64,000 nucleotides of DNA from Candidatus Thiodiazotropha sp. (ex Codakia rugifera) (lineage in GTDB: Bacteria; Pseudomonadota; Gammaproteobacteria; Chromatiales; Chromatiaceae), in contig JAHXHN010000003.1 of assembly GCA_025656675.1 (NCBI GenBank), forward strand, positions 496,001 to 560,000, given 5' to 3'. Position 1 is the stretch's first letter; each line of letters starts with the position of its first letter. Below the pieces are notes generated by a model. The model saw nothing but the letters and a program-made list of their open reading frames with translations. It had not been told where the DNA came from and did no database searches. The translations under genes were made by a program, and so were the position numbers. Positions 30,405 to 39,676 of the stretch are shown here, piece after piece.

Positions 30405-30613
30405 GTATTGAGCAAAAGAAAGGCCCGTCAGCTTTTACCCAGGTTAGAAGCCCGGGGTGCTGGCGAGCCATTATGCATCCCCAGCCTGGTGGCAACAATC
30501 GCCAAGGCGCTAAGGGATACACAGGAAATATAGTCGATTTGTTCACCACAGTGGCGGTATTTCACGTCCTTATTTTGCTTGTTCTTCAATATATACATTA
30601 TTTGAGAAGCTAA
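30401..30613 (+). CDS. Possible small protein with C-terminal membrane helix
   Basis: A 70-residue reading frame that starts at TTG and overlaps the upstream stop by 4 bp (TTGA), which would allow coupled translation. The last 30 residues (DLFTTVAVFHVLILLVLQYI) form a plausible membrane helix. I do not recognise the family; a minus-strand frame (30262-30549) covers the same bases, so coding status is uncertain. Confidence 0.3.
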   Translation: MSIEQKKGPSAFTQVRSPGCWRAIMHPQPGGNNRQGAKGYTGNIVDLFTTVAVFHVLILLVLQYIHYLRS

Positions 30614-30880
30614 CTGCTTTGGGTAGAATTTATTAACGTCTAAGCTTTTTGTCTCTCAAAATTTAGTATATTTGATAGACAAGTACTCTTGATATGAATT
30701 GGTGCATGCCTACCACCATTGCTTCTCATAATTAAATAATAATGAGAATCAAGCATTTTTGATGAGAAAGAATGGCTATCTACCGCTTTTGTTTATCAAA
30801 TTTCTCCTTTTATTGTATGCTAGCAAGTTTATTGCTAATATATTAATAATTATTAACGTCTAGTTCATAGGTATTTGATT
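30405..30880. other. AT-rich stretch between the SANT-like and Fic genes
   Basis: Apart from the weak reading frame just described (to 30613), nothing recognisable is seen. From about 30570 to 30880 the DNA becomes markedly AT-rich, like the Fic gene that follows, and presumably contains its promoter. Confidence 0.5.
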
Positions 30881-32002
30881 ATGGAGCTAAATTTAGAGAA
30901 TGCTGTTGGTTATCACTACGGTGAATTCCCTCCAAGTAATCTTAATTATAAAAAGTTTGTTGAACCTTTACTGAAAGCAACAGATGCAGTGGCTCGCTAT
31001 GATCAAATGCTAAAAAACATGTACAACAGCGAAATACTGCTAGCACCTCTACGTAACCAAGAAGCTGTTATCTCCTCTAGGATGGAAGGAACGGTCAGTA
31101 CTATGGATGAAATTCTAAAATATGAAGCTGATCATGAGGGTAATGAAGGTAATGTCACTAATGTTAGATCAGAAGTTATTGAGACTCTCCTGTACCAAAG
31201 GGCATTGCAATTAACTCAACAAGCGATGGAGGATGGCTATCCGTTGTCCCAATCACTTATTAAGGGTGCACATGAACGTTTATTGTATTTTGGTCGTGGG
31301 GCATCAAAATCCCCTGGCATGTTTAAAAATGAACAAAATTTTTTAGTAGATAAGTTAAAGAAAAAAGTATTATTTATTCCAATTAGCCCTGTGAAGCTAA
31401 ATGAAGGTTTAGACAATTTATTTGAATATATAGAAAAAAGCACTGACCCACTGCTCATTAAAACAGCGTTGACTCATATTGAGTTTGAAGCATTGCATCC
31501 ATTCAAGGATGGGAATGGGAGAATAGGTCGTATGTTGATTACATTGATGCTTTGGTCATCAGGAGCAATATCAGCTCCTCACTTCTATATAAGCGGATAT
31601 TTAGAAGACAATAAAGATCTATACATCGATACAATGAGAAATGTATCTGCTAAAGGTGATTGGGAAGAATGGTGTGTTTTTTTTCTAGAGGCTATTGAAC
31701 AACAAGCAATTAGAAACCTCTCTATTGCAGAAAACATTCATGATTTGTACGAAGAGATGAAGTTGAAATTTCAAGATGTATTGTCATCTAAATGGAGTTT
31801 AAATGTGCTAGATTATTTATTTAAAAATCCTGTATTTCGTAACAATAAATTTACGGTTAATAGCGGCATACCAACAGCTAGTGCTGCTAGATTCACAAGA
31901 ATACTATTAGAAGAAAATATGATCCACATAATCGAAGAAGCATCGGGAAGAAGAGCTGCACTGTATTCATTCGAACCGTTGATGCAACTTGTTAGAGTGT
32001 AA
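30881..32002 (+). CDS. Fic-domain protein (predicted AMP-transferase), class II
   Basis: A 373-residue Fic protein from the ATG at 30881 (a TTG two codons earlier is less likely). The catalytic motif HPFKDGNGRIGR is complete at residues 206-217. An N-terminal inhibitory helix motif SSRMEG (residues 65-70, pattern S-x-x-x-E-G) precedes the core, which marks class II auto-inhibited Fic enzymes. The C-terminal ~90 residues form a winged-helix-like domain. Such enzymes typically transfer AMP to target hydroxyls. It is AT-rich and plus-strand, unlike the neighbouring phage block, so it looks like separately acquired cargo. Confidence 0.9.
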   Translation: MELNLENAVGYHYGEFPPSNLNYKKFVEPLLKATDAVARYDQMLKNMYNSEILLAPLRNQEAVISSRMEGTVSTMDEILKYEADHEGNEGNVTNVRSEVIETLLYQRALQLTQQAMEDGYPLSQSLIKGAHERLLYFGRGASKSPGMFKNEQNFLVDKLKKKVLFIPISPVKLNEGLDNLFEYIEKSTDPLLIKTALTHIEFEALHPFKDGNGRIGRMLITLMLWSSGAISAPHFYISGYLEDNKDLYIDTMRNVSAKGDWEEWCVFFLEAIEQQAIRNLSIAENIHDLYEEMKLKFQDVLSSKWSLNVLDYLFKNPVFRNNKFTVNSGIPTASAARFTRILLEENMIHIIEEASGRRAALYSFEPLMQLVRV

Positions 32003-32180
32003 GTATAGTTTCCAACGCTGAGGTAAAGAAGTAGTTGATTAAAATACATGCAAATGCCAATCAAATTGATTCTAGTATTAGATATATCATTTATGTCAAT
32101 CCTTAACAGGCACTTTTGCTGAACAACACACGTTCTGATGTACTCTTTATCCAGTTAACTAATTCTCTGGAGAAATATCT

Positions 32181-32441
32181 ATGTGTGAAGCAACTGCAGT
32201 ATTAGGCGTTGCAGGTCTGGTGTTTCAACGAAATGCTTCCAAACAACAGAAGAACGCTTTAAAACGGTCCAATAAACCTGCACCGTCGGCGCCCACACAA
32301 GCCAGTGTAGGTGTTAGAGATGCAGCACTCCGCGCTCGACGCCGGGCAGCAGCAGGCGGTCAGAGCTCAACTCATCGCACCAATCCACTAGGCATTACGG
32401 GTGATGCCCCGACGATCGGTAACACGCTCTTGGGTGAGTAG
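32181..32441 (+). CDS. Small podovirus-type protein (MC... start, LLGE end)
   Basis: An 86-residue protein: Met-Cys start, small hydrophobic patch (about 4-15), a Lys/Ala/Pro-rich middle, an Arg/Ala-rich helix, and the end GDAPTIGNTLLGE. Short proteins with an MC start and a Gly-rich -LLG end are common in the structural region of T7- and P22-like phages, but their function is unknown. A good GGAGA lies 9 bases before the ATG. It faces away from the ejection-gene block. Confidence 0.6.
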   Translation: MCEATAVLGVAGLVFQRNASKQQKNALKRSNKPAPSAPTQASVGVRDAALRARRRAAAGGQSSTHRTNPLGITGDAPTIGNTLLGE

Positions 32442-32488
32442 ATTGTGTATCTCGACCGACCTCTGGTATTGAGTCTAACCACAAACGC

Positions 32489-32779
32489 TCAGTTTGCCTT
32501 AAAAGGGGATCGCTGGTTTATTGTAGGTATTCCAACATCAGACTCAGGATTATTAATATACGTCCCTACATAAGTATTAAACACATCCTTTATTTTCATA
32601 ACTGGGGTGTGGAACCAACCGAATTCACCAAGCACTAACCCTAATAATAAAAAAAATATACTACTAAATAATGAATATTTTTTAAGTTTTCGTATTTTTT
32701 TGTTGTATTTCTTCTTCTCTTGTTGAAATCTATTCTCCACAATTGTAGTAGAGGGATAACTGTCACGCTTCGTGCTCAT
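32489..32779 (-). CDS. Hypothetical single-pass membrane protein
   Basis: A 96-residue protein with a very basic N-terminal half (QQEKKKYNKKIRKLKKYS) followed by one membrane helix (SLFSSIFFLLLGLVLGEFGW, about 36-56) and a short outside tail. I do not recognise a family. The AT-rich composition matches the Fic region. It may be a small inner-membrane cargo protein of the element. Confidence 0.55.
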   Translation of the reverse strand: MSTKRDSYPSTTIVENRFQQEKKKYNKKIRKLKKYSLFSSIFFLLLGLVLGEFGWFHTPVMKIKDVFNTYVGTYINNPESDVGIPTINQRSPFKAN

Positions 32780-32890
32780 TGTTAATCTCGTTTATCTAGA
32801 GTCCATATTGAAAATATTCCCATACTTGCACAAATATAACTACAGCTGCGATCATAGTAAATAACCACCAACACATGGAGCATTTCCACT

Positions 32891-33382
32891 GTGCATACCT
32901 ACATCCTTTACGGACTACTCATCACCCTAATTGTATTGGTATTAGTGCGGTGCAGGCAGATAAATCGTCCCCCTGCAGGTGAGCCTAAACAGGGTATTTT
33001 CTATGACATCGAGATCAATTCAGAGGAGAAGGCAGGCGAATTTTTGGATTTTATCTTTGAACCTGAGGACCCAGCTGTACAAATATTATTAAGGAAGTCC
33101 ACTAAGTTAACTTGCGCTCCACCATTAAAAACCACTACCAGCGATATAGAACCACTCGAACCAAGAGAAATAGAACAGATATTTATTCGTTATGATAATG
33201 TGCTCATTAGTTTCGGAGACATCACGTGCAAGCTTGAGCATATGAAATTAAATGTTGATGATTTCATAGATCACGGTTGGTTTGTTGCAACGACACGTTT
33301 CACAAAGGGTACAGAAAAAATATATGACCACGAGTTAGCGGGTTCTCAGGAATCAGAATCACAAAAAGCGAGCCCTGGGTAA
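32891..33382 (+). CDS. Hypothetical membrane-anchored protein
   Basis: A 163-residue protein with an N-terminal membrane anchor (YILYGLLITLIVLVLVRC, about 4-21) and a soluble acidic domain (IEINSEEKAGEFLDFIFEPEDP, given as a landmark in part). No family recognised. It converges on the 33384-33857 gene with only one base between the stops, and probably belongs to the accessory, non-structural part of the element. Confidence 0.6.
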   Translation: MHTYILYGLLITLIVLVLVRCRQINRPPAGEPKQGIFYDIEINSEEKAGEFLDFIFEPEDPAVQILLRKSTKLTCAPPLKTTTSDIEPLEPREIEQIFIRYDNVLISFGDITCKLEHMKLNVDDFIDHGWFVATTRFTKGTEKIYDHELAGSQESESQKASPG

Positions 33383-33383
33383 A

Positions 33384-33857
33384 TTAAGCAGCCCGCAACT
33401 CCCCTTCCCTGTTCAGCACCTGCTGTTTTATCCAGGTCTCAGCCTCCGCCCGTGATTCGAACGCCAGACCGCAGACGTCATTACACACGCCTGTCTTTGT
33501 ATCGAGCACCACACGGGGCGTGGTGGGTGAGAAGTCCGTGATCGTCACCGGTGCCAACGCCCTGCCCCCGTGCTCGCCTGTCGTACTCTGCCAGCCAAGT
33601 ATGGGGAAGGTGTTGATCTGAGGTCTACCGCCGTAGAACAGGCCGACGAGTAGTACCAATTGGGATTGAGAATTGATCATAGGCTCGGGCTCTTCAGGGT
33701 TCAGCCCGTGGACCTCGTAATCTTTACCGTCTACGGCTTTGATCCAGGGCTGTGGTCGCTTACCAGGGGTCGACTTGTAATATACCCGGGCGACTTGCGA
33801 CTCAGCGATGAATTCATTTGAACCAAGGTCACCAATCGAAAAATAACGCATCTCCAT
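33384..33857 (-). CDS. Hypothetical phage protein downstream of large ejection protein
   Basis: A 157-residue protein, unrecognised. The sequence is mixed alpha/beta (FSIGDLGSNEFIAESQVARV near the start, AFESRAEAETWIKQQVLNRE near the end). It starts 5 bp after the stop of the large internal virion protein gene and is the last gene of the minus-strand phage block, so it may be a virion or tail-end accessory protein; this is inference from position only. Confidence 0.65.
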   Translation of the reverse strand: MEMRYFSIGDLGSNEFIAESQVARVYYKSTPGKRPQPWIKAVDGKDYEVHGLNPEEPEPMINSQSQLVLLVGLFYGGRPQINTFPILGWQSTTGEHGGRALAPVTITDFSPTTPRVVLDTKTGVCNDVCGLAFESRAEAETWIKQQVLNREGELRAA

Positions 33858-33862
33858 CTCTC

Positions 33863-36694
33863 CTATTCTGCCAGCTGCTCAGCAATCTGTCGCAAGTGCA
33901 ACAGGTTCTGAAATGGCATCAGCCTGGCTAATTGTTCCGGGTCCAGCTTGCCCTCAGCAGCACCCAGGCCAACCCTGACGGCACGCTCACCCTGTTCCGG
34001 TGTTGGTCCCAAGAATGTGCCGGTGATGTTACGAGCGGCAAACCTCGAAGGTGTATCGCCCATGGTCATGCGCCCCCAGTTGAAGGGGTACGTCATCAGC
34101 CCCAGGACACCAGATCTATCTACCCCTTCAGCAATCCATTCCTGTGGGTTCTTGGGCTGCTCTGCACCTCTGACAGCGTTCTTGACGTAGGCCGTCAGCA
34201 TGCCGATGAAGACACTTGCCAGGATGCCAGTCATGAATGCCATATCGTGGCGCTGCAGGCCGTTAATCAGCATTCTGTTCTGGGCGCTCATGATGAAGGA
34301 CTGAAACTGAAAGGTGAGCTTGCCGACCTCAGTACTGGCCACAAGGGGTTTGTCACCAATACCCGGCTGAATGATGGTGTGCTGGACCTCAGACCGGACA
34401 GCTGCCTCAAAGATCTCAGCCGCTTCGGAGTCGGTCCACTCGGCAGTGTTGGCGATCCTCAACCCACCATCAGTGATACCGTGGACTTTAAACTGCTCAT
34501 TGATTCGGGTGAGCATGTTCTCATCCAGACCCGCCCGAGCCATGATCTGCTTTTGGTGCTTGGTACGCTTTGCCAGACTGGCCCAATTCAAGAAACTGTC
34601 CACGGTCATGACACCACTGAATTGTTTCATGCCAGCGTTCCAGGCATTGAGCAGGGAGACCTTTCCAAAGACATTGAGCGCCTTCTGTTGGCCAGCCTGC
34701 ATCATGTCGGCCGCGTCGGCGATTGCAGCCATGCGGGAGCCGGTAGTCATATCCAAACCAACACCCCAACGCCTAAGTTCAACACGGGAGAGGTTGAACC
34801 CTTTGACGTTGCCGATCATCTGAGTCATGCCCTTCATGAAAGGACGCAACCCCAGCTCCATGATCGGTCTGGCCATGTCTGGCAGGTTAGACACAATAGC
34901 ACCGCCTAGCATGGTCATGGTGTTCCAAGCCCGGATCGATGCACCCGCCTTCACCAATCTTGATGAAGGATCTTGTGGCCGTTCATATTGACCGGTGAGG
35001 CGATCACGCATGGCCTTCAAATCACGAAAAACAGCCGTGCGCTCCTGCTTTAATCGTTTGGCCTCTGCCCCGGTGCTATCAGCGATCAGCCTGTCATATT
35101 CAGTGCTGATATTGGAGAAGGCTGCACGCATGTTTTTTGAACCAAAGACCTTGGTCAGTTCGATATCAGAGCCAATCTGCTTGAGATAACGGGAGAGTAG
35201 CACCCGGCTATCATTCACCAGATACGGTTCGAGAAACACATCCGGAATATCAATGGTCCGTTCCTGCAAAGCCCCAGCTTTGGGCACCAGGTACTTCGGC
35301 AGATCAGTATCTTCAAGTCCACCATGTAGGAAGACATTGCGGATGACGGATTCAGCGATATCCTCAGCCTCATCGCGGGCGATCAGTTCACCGTCTGGGA
35401 CGTTGTACTGCAAATAGTCGGTGATCAGTTTCTTGAAACCCTGCAGATCTGCCGCCAGCTTTTCATAGTCATAGACTCGCGGCGCATAACTGGCGCCGTC
35501 TTTGGTCAGTGTGTCTGGGGCTTCGGCATAGCGTTTGAGTAGATCATCCGTGTTGGTGCCTTTTGCCTGGCGTTGTTTGATGAGTTTGGCCAGAAACTCT
35601 CGATCCTCAGGCAACAGCTGCATGGCCTGTGCTTCATATTTTGTGGAGTTCAAAACGTTCTTGCGCACGTACTGCGCCGCCAGCTCAACTTCCTTGACCC
35701 GGTGCTTGTCAAAACTGCGAAGCGCTGTAGTCACCGCTTCGAAGAATTCATCCTCTGATAACTTGCCGCCCGATTTGGTGTGCTGCTTATAGAGATTATT
35801 GAGTGTCTGCAGGGTCTCGCCTTCGGTCGCCTCAAACCGGCCCATGCGGGCCTCTACGGAAGGACCAAAGGATTTACCCTCTCCATGCTTGCGAAGGATA
35901 AAAGGCAAGTCCGCCAACTGTTGGCCGATCTTTCGAGCTTCCAGGCTGGTAGCACGCATGACACGCCCCAGTGGGCCGATGGTGGCATGTGTCACCGCAT
36001 CACCACCCACCAAGGTCTCTTCCTCAATCGTGGTTTCATTGACACGTTGCGCACCGGCTGAGTCCAGGTTGGTGGCCCGTTTCATCTCATTGGCCATGCC
36101 TTCATCCAACCGTTTCATCTGATGCTTGGAGAGACCCTGAGCAGCGGTACCCAGTAGTCCTGATACGAAGGCAGCAGCACCCACATTGATGGCTGACTCG
36201 GTGAGTGTGCGCTCGGGCTGTTGACCATGGAGACCAACTTCATTTAATGATTCTCCCCCGGCATTAATTAAGATCATGGCAGGGATAGACATTTGCGGAG
36301 AAATTACCATTGTCGCTAACAATGGAGGACTTGTTATTGCCCCAACAATGCTAGCCGCAGTTCCGTGAAAACTATCGTCTTCAGCCAGCATCTGCCGGTC
36401 TCGGTTTTGGTAGTCAATACGACGTTTGAGAGCCTTGGTTTCTTCCGGTGACCGTGAGAAGGCGAACTCTTCCGGATCGTAACCTTCCAGATCTTCAACT
36501 ACTAAGGGGTTGTAACCAGGGTCTCCCTGAAAATCCGGTTGGAGACCGTAACGTACTGCACCACTGAGCAGGTTTTGTGATGCCATACCTGCTGCCCAGA
36601 TATCCAAGGTATCAGCATCTGGCTTTTGTTCAGGCTCATACTGACTACGTGACTGAGCGGTGACAGCATTCTCATCAACTTCAATCAGAGGCAT
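33863..36694 (-). CDS. Large podovirus internal virion (DNA-ejection) protein
   Basis: A 943-residue protein from the ATG at 36694, chosen because AGAGGA lies 9 bases upstream; 36703 and the open frame up to 36811 are alternatives. Long helical stretches dominate. The C-terminal 200 residues match the pattern of T7 gp16-like internal core proteins in podoviruses (QFQSFIMSAQNRMLINGLQR, then DRSGVLGLM, then RFAARNITGTFLGPT). I see no lysozyme or transglycosylase motif. In T7-like phages such proteins leave the capsid and form the DNA ejection channel. Confidence 0.75.
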   Translation of the reverse strand: MPLIEVDENAVTAQSRSQYEPEQKPDADTLDIWAAGMASQNLLSGAVRYGLQPDFQGDPGYNPLVVEDLEGYDPEEFAFSRSPEETKALKRRIDYQNRDRQMLAEDDSFHGTAASIVGAITSPPLLATMVISPQMSIPAMILINAGGESLNEVGLHGQQPERTLTESAINVGAAAFVSGLLGTAAQGLSKHQMKRLDEGMANEMKRATNLDSAGAQRVNETTIEEETLVGGDAVTHATIGPLGRVMRATSLEARKIGQQLADLPFILRKHGEGKSFGPSVEARMGRFEATEGETLQTLNNLYKQHTKSGGKLSEDEFFEAVTTALRSFDKHRVKEVELAAQYVRKNVLNSTKYEAQAMQLLPEDREFLAKLIKQRQAKGTNTDDLLKRYAEAPDTLTKDGASYAPRVYDYEKLAADLQGFKKLITDYLQYNVPDGELIARDEAEDIAESVIRNVFLHGGLEDTDLPKYLVPKAGALQERTIDIPDVFLEPYLVNDSRVLLSRYLKQIGSDIELTKVFGSKNMRAAFSNISTEYDRLIADSTGAEAKRLKQERTAVFRDLKAMRDRLTGQYERPQDPSSRLVKAGASIRAWNTMTMLGGAIVSNLPDMARPIMELGLRPFMKGMTQMIGNVKGFNLSRVELRRWGVGLDMTTGSRMAAIADAADMMQAGQQKALNVFGKVSLLNAWNAGMKQFSGVMTVDSFLNWASLAKRTKHQKQIMARAGLDENMLTRINEQFKVHGITDGGLRIANTAEWTDSEAAEIFEAAVRSEVQHTIIQPGIGDKPLVASTEVGKLTFQFQSFIMSAQNRMLINGLQRHDMAFMTGILASVFIGMLTAYVKNAVRGAEQPKNPQEWIAEGVDRSGVLGLMTYPFNWGRMTMGDTPSRFAARNITGTFLGPTPEQGERAVRVGLGAAEGKLDPEQLARLMPFQNLLHLRQIAEQLAE

Positions 36695-36908
36695 GTTTGC
36701 CATTCCTCTGATTGTATATTGTGGCTTCAGATCGCAACAGCCGTTCAAATGCTTGACGACTGAACATCGAATCATGACACCCTGTAGACGTTCGCTGCCG
36801 TATCCAGCCACCCAAGAGTGCTTCGACCTCTACTGCAGTTAGGTGGGGCTTGTCATTGCCACCAAGCTGTTGGGAGACATAAGCCGCTTCTTGCGTTTTT
36901 ACCTTCAT
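36681..36908 (-). CDS. Small protein between the two large ejection-protein genes
   Basis: A 75-residue protein, unrecognised: predicted helical with LTAVEVEALLGGWIRQRTS and QAFERLLRSEATIYNQR. An excellent GGAGGT Shine-Dalgarno precedes the ATG. Its 3' end overlaps the start of the 943-residue protein by 14 bp, which supports coupled translation and the downstream start choice. Two bases would be enough to shift one frame into the other, but both starts have their own ribosome sites. Confidence 0.65.
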   Translation of the reverse strand: MKVKTQEAAYVSQQLGGNDKPHLTAVEVEALLGGWIRQRTSTGCHDSMFSRQAFERLLRSEATIYNQRNGKHASD

Positions 36909-36914
36909 TGTCGA

Positions 36915-38840
36915 TTAACCTCCATCAGGAAAATGCTGTCGCACTCGCTCCATCTTCATATGCTGTTTTCTCTTTTTACCTGCTCGCTTCAGTCCCTCTT
37001 GGTGCTGTTTCTCTAAGATGGTGTGAGGTTCCGGCACCCAACGCAGGGGCATGTTATTGGGTCCACGTAGGATCTCTGGCAAGCCATCAGGACGGACCTT
37101 GATCACTGCATAAGATCTCTGCCCTCGTTTTGATCGGGCGGTGATCACATCAGAGACGATCTGCACACTCTCAGGCTTGACCTTGATCGCTTCGAGCTGG
37201 GTATCCAGGTCTTTGCGTAGCACCTTGGTGGACACGCCCAGATCAAACTCAGGGGCATATCTCATCAGTTCACCTGTACCATTGATATCTGATCTGTTCC
37301 AAGATCGTTTTAATATCTTCCACGCCAGTTCACGAGCGCGATCAATATCACCACCGGTGTGGGTGTAAAAGGATTCAGCCAAGCGTTCATAGTCGGCTGT
37401 CATCGATGCGGGAGGAGTTGGCGCCCCGGAAAAGATTTCAGTGTCATAGTGATCATCACTGTTAAGGGTATCCTGCAGCCAGGTCGTGTCTTTGGCTGCT
37501 TCCTCTTTGTAACGCTCTTTGATGACCTTACGCTCACTCTCGGGTAGGTTAGCCTGTGTGCGTGATATCTCAAGCGCCTCCTGTGTCATCAGTCCACCTC
37601 TCACCAGTTCGCTGGCGTTATCCAATACGGCGACATCCTTGTCACTCATGTCATCGAGGACAAGAGGTATTTGATCATCAACAGCGGAATAGAGCTCAAG
37701 CACCTGGTCAACCTTTGGGCCAGTGCCCGTGCGTGCTGTTGATCGAAAAATAGATTGCACCTGCTTGGGCAATAGCCCGGTCTGTTTGGCCAGCGAAAGT
37801 GCGACAGGACTACTCCCACCCAATCGAGTGAAAGCTTCATCAACAGCCAGGCGATGGTCTTTGTTCTTTGGGTCGAGTGGTAAACCTGAGGTGATGAGTG
37901 TTTCCCTGTTCTTGCCGGCAGCCGCCTCATCGACTTGTTTGTTAATCTCCTTGATCAGTTGTGTCCGCTTAGCACCGGAGATAACCTCTTCTTCAAAGGC
38001 CGCATCTACTTCAGGCACCGTGGCCTCACCACTATAGACACTTAACTCCAGATCGGAGGCGACCTTCTCAAGGGCACGGTCTTCAATCTCCTGGAACTGG
38101 GCTTCTAGCTTAGTGCGTGATGTGGGGTCGATCTCGTTAATGTTTTCCTGGTAATACTCCAGTGCCACATCAAGATCATTACCCGCCAAATGTTCAATCA
38201 CAGCTGAATGAAGCTTTGTGGTGAACGCTTGCCTTCTGAGATCACGTTCTACCGGTGACCAGCCTTTACGCTGTGCCGTTTCACTGACCTCTGCCAAGCC
38301 TGTGCTGATCGATTGCCGAATTAACCTCGGGTCATTGGAACTGGCCGTGGCGTCATCAATGGCCGTTTCGAGTCGGGCATCATAGGCATCATCCTGCCAT
38401 TGTTTAAGCTGCTTGCTGGCATGCTTTGCAATACTGTTGAGTGAATTTTCAACACGACGATCCGCCGCACGACTGAATAAATCAGCACCGGGGCTACCGG
38501 GTTTCATCGTCATCTGATGCTTTAACCGCAGTGCCTTGATCTGTTTAGCCGTATCATTGTGTGACTCATAGGCTGTCTGTCCCTGCTGGTTCAGATAGCC
38601 TTTATCAGGATCATCCAACAAACTGCGAAGATCATCGGCAAAGGCGACATCTGCTGACTTGGCCTTTGTCTCCGCTTCTGCCTTTTGACGTAGCAGGTTG
38701 CGTTTACGCAGTTCGTCTTCTATTTTTCGGAGTTCTGTACCAACCTGATAGCCAAAGTGATCCGGAGTCGTTCTGAAATTGAAGGATGTATCAGGTCCAA
38801 CCGTTGGCAAGACATGGGGTTGCGCTTCAGGGACTTTCAT
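36915..38840 (-). CDS. Internal virion protein (gp15-like, helical)
   Basis: A 641-residue, almost entirely helical protein, rich in charged coiled-coil segments (TELRKIEDELRKRNLLRQKA near residue 35). Its size, helical nature and position between a gp14-like and a gp16-like gene match the middle internal core protein of T7-like phages. It starts 2 bases after the gp14-like stop, with no obvious Shine-Dalgarno, so coupled translation is likely. Sequence identity to gp15 cannot be claimed by eye. Confidence 0.68.
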   Translation of the reverse strand: MKVPEAQPHVLPTVGPDTSFNFRTTPDHFGYQVGTELRKIEDELRKRNLLRQKAEAETKAKSADVAFADDLRSLLDDPDKGYLNQQGQTAYESHNDTAKQIKALRLKHQMTMKPGSPGADLFSRAADRRVENSLNSIAKHASKQLKQWQDDAYDARLETAIDDATASSNDPRLIRQSISTGLAEVSETAQRKGWSPVERDLRRQAFTTKLHSAVIEHLAGNDLDVALEYYQENINEIDPTSRTKLEAQFQEIEDRALEKVASDLELSVYSGEATVPEVDAAFEEEVISGAKRTQLIKEINKQVDEAAAGKNRETLITSGLPLDPKNKDHRLAVDEAFTRLGGSSPVALSLAKQTGLLPKQVQSIFRSTARTGTGPKVDQVLELYSAVDDQIPLVLDDMSDKDVAVLDNASELVRGGLMTQEALEISRTQANLPESERKVIKERYKEEAAKDTTWLQDTLNSDDHYDTEIFSGAPTPPASMTADYERLAESFYTHTGGDIDRARELAWKILKRSWNRSDINGTGELMRYAPEFDLGVSTKVLRKDLDTQLEAIKVKPESVQIVSDVITARSKRGQRSYAVIKVRPDGLPEILRGPNNMPLRWVPEPHTILEKQHQEGLKRAGKKRKQHMKMERVRQHFPDGG

Positions 38841-38842
38841 GG

Positions 38843-39328
38843 CTATTTATACCAGCGTGAGTGAACACTTTGACCGCTAAGAATTGGCTTATTGCTCGAT
38901 TCGGTAATTGCACCCCCAACCATTGACGTGAATGATGAGAGCATATTGAATTTTCCCTTCTGCCGTTCATAGGATGCCATTGCTCTGTACTGACTCGCTT
39001 GAGTCTCAAGACCTTGCGCATCTAGCTCTGTGTTATATCGGATTGTCAGTGCATCCAACTCACCAAAGGCAGCAATATCACTCACGCGATCCAAGGCACT
39101 GCCACTATCAACAGCAAAACCATTGGATGCGATGGCTGTTTTGGCACCACCTATGGTGCGTTTGGTGTGGTATCGACTGTATTGCTCTTCTGCCCGGCCT
39201 CGGGCACGTACCGCATTAGCACGTACCATCGCCATCGCTGCGTTGTTACGCATGATCCGTGCGTTGGCTTTACCCGATTCATTTTGCGCTATCGCCTGCA
39301 TAAAAGTGCCAAATTGGGGAATACACAT
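38843..39328 (-). CDS. Internal virion protein (gp14-like)
   Basis: A 161-residue protein with the typical opening of T7 gp14-like internal core proteins: MCIPQFGTF, then a long Ala/Arg-rich helix with ARIMRNNAAMAMVRANAVRA. A Gly-rich centre follows (TAIASNGFAVDSGSALDR) and a Met/Ser-rich membrane-prone end (FNMLSSFTSMVGGAITESSN). GAGGAG lies 8 bases before the ATG. It is the first of three successive ejection-type genes. Confidence 0.75.
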   Translation of the reverse strand: MCIPQFGTFMQAIAQNESGKANARIMRNNAAMAMVRANAVRARGRAEEQYSRYHTKRTIGGAKTAIASNGFAVDSGSALDRVSDIAAFGELDALTIRYNTELDAQGLETQASQYRAMASYERQKGKFNMLSSFTSMVGGAITESSNKPILSGQSVHSRWYK

Positions 39329-39339
39329 ATCAACTCTCC

Positions 39340-39672
39340 TCAGTGAATCTTATCGTCTGTTTTTGGACCAAAATATTTCTCACGCAGATCTTTTATAAAC
39401 TGTTCATAGCCTGTATTTTCTTCTGTACATGTAATTCGAAATCCCATGTGATCAGGATTGGTGACATCTGCCCTTAAAAGTTGATCAAAGGTAAGGGTTA
39501 AAAAACGATCGATCACTTCATCAATAATCTTCTGCTGTTCGAGTTGAGCTGTAACATCTAACCCGCGTGTCGTCAGTTCATTGATGTGCTGCTCATGAGA
39601 AATACTAACACTTAACAAGTCACCTAGCTTGACTGGGCGGTCCGGATCGGGTGTTTTACTACCATCGGTCAT
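39340..39672 (-). CDS. Hypothetical protein upstream of gp14-like gene
   Basis: A 110-residue acidic, helical protein (KLGDLLSVSISHEQHINELT, and QLEQQKIIDEVIDRFLTLTF). No family recognised. It is 4 bp after the previous gene and 11 bp before the gp14-like gene, so it is part of the same transcription unit. Confidence 0.6.
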   Translation of the reverse strand: MTDGSKTPDPDRPVKLGDLLSVSISHEQHINELTTRGLDVTAQLEQQKIIDEVIDRFLTLTFDQLLRADVTNPDHMGFRITCTEENTGYEQFIKDLREKYFGPKTDDKIH

Positions 39673-39676
39673 AAGA

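Noticed and set aside
30262..30549. 95-codon minus-strand frame
   Set aside because: Overlaps the well-supported SANT-like gene in antisense and has a low-complexity, non-protein-like sequence.
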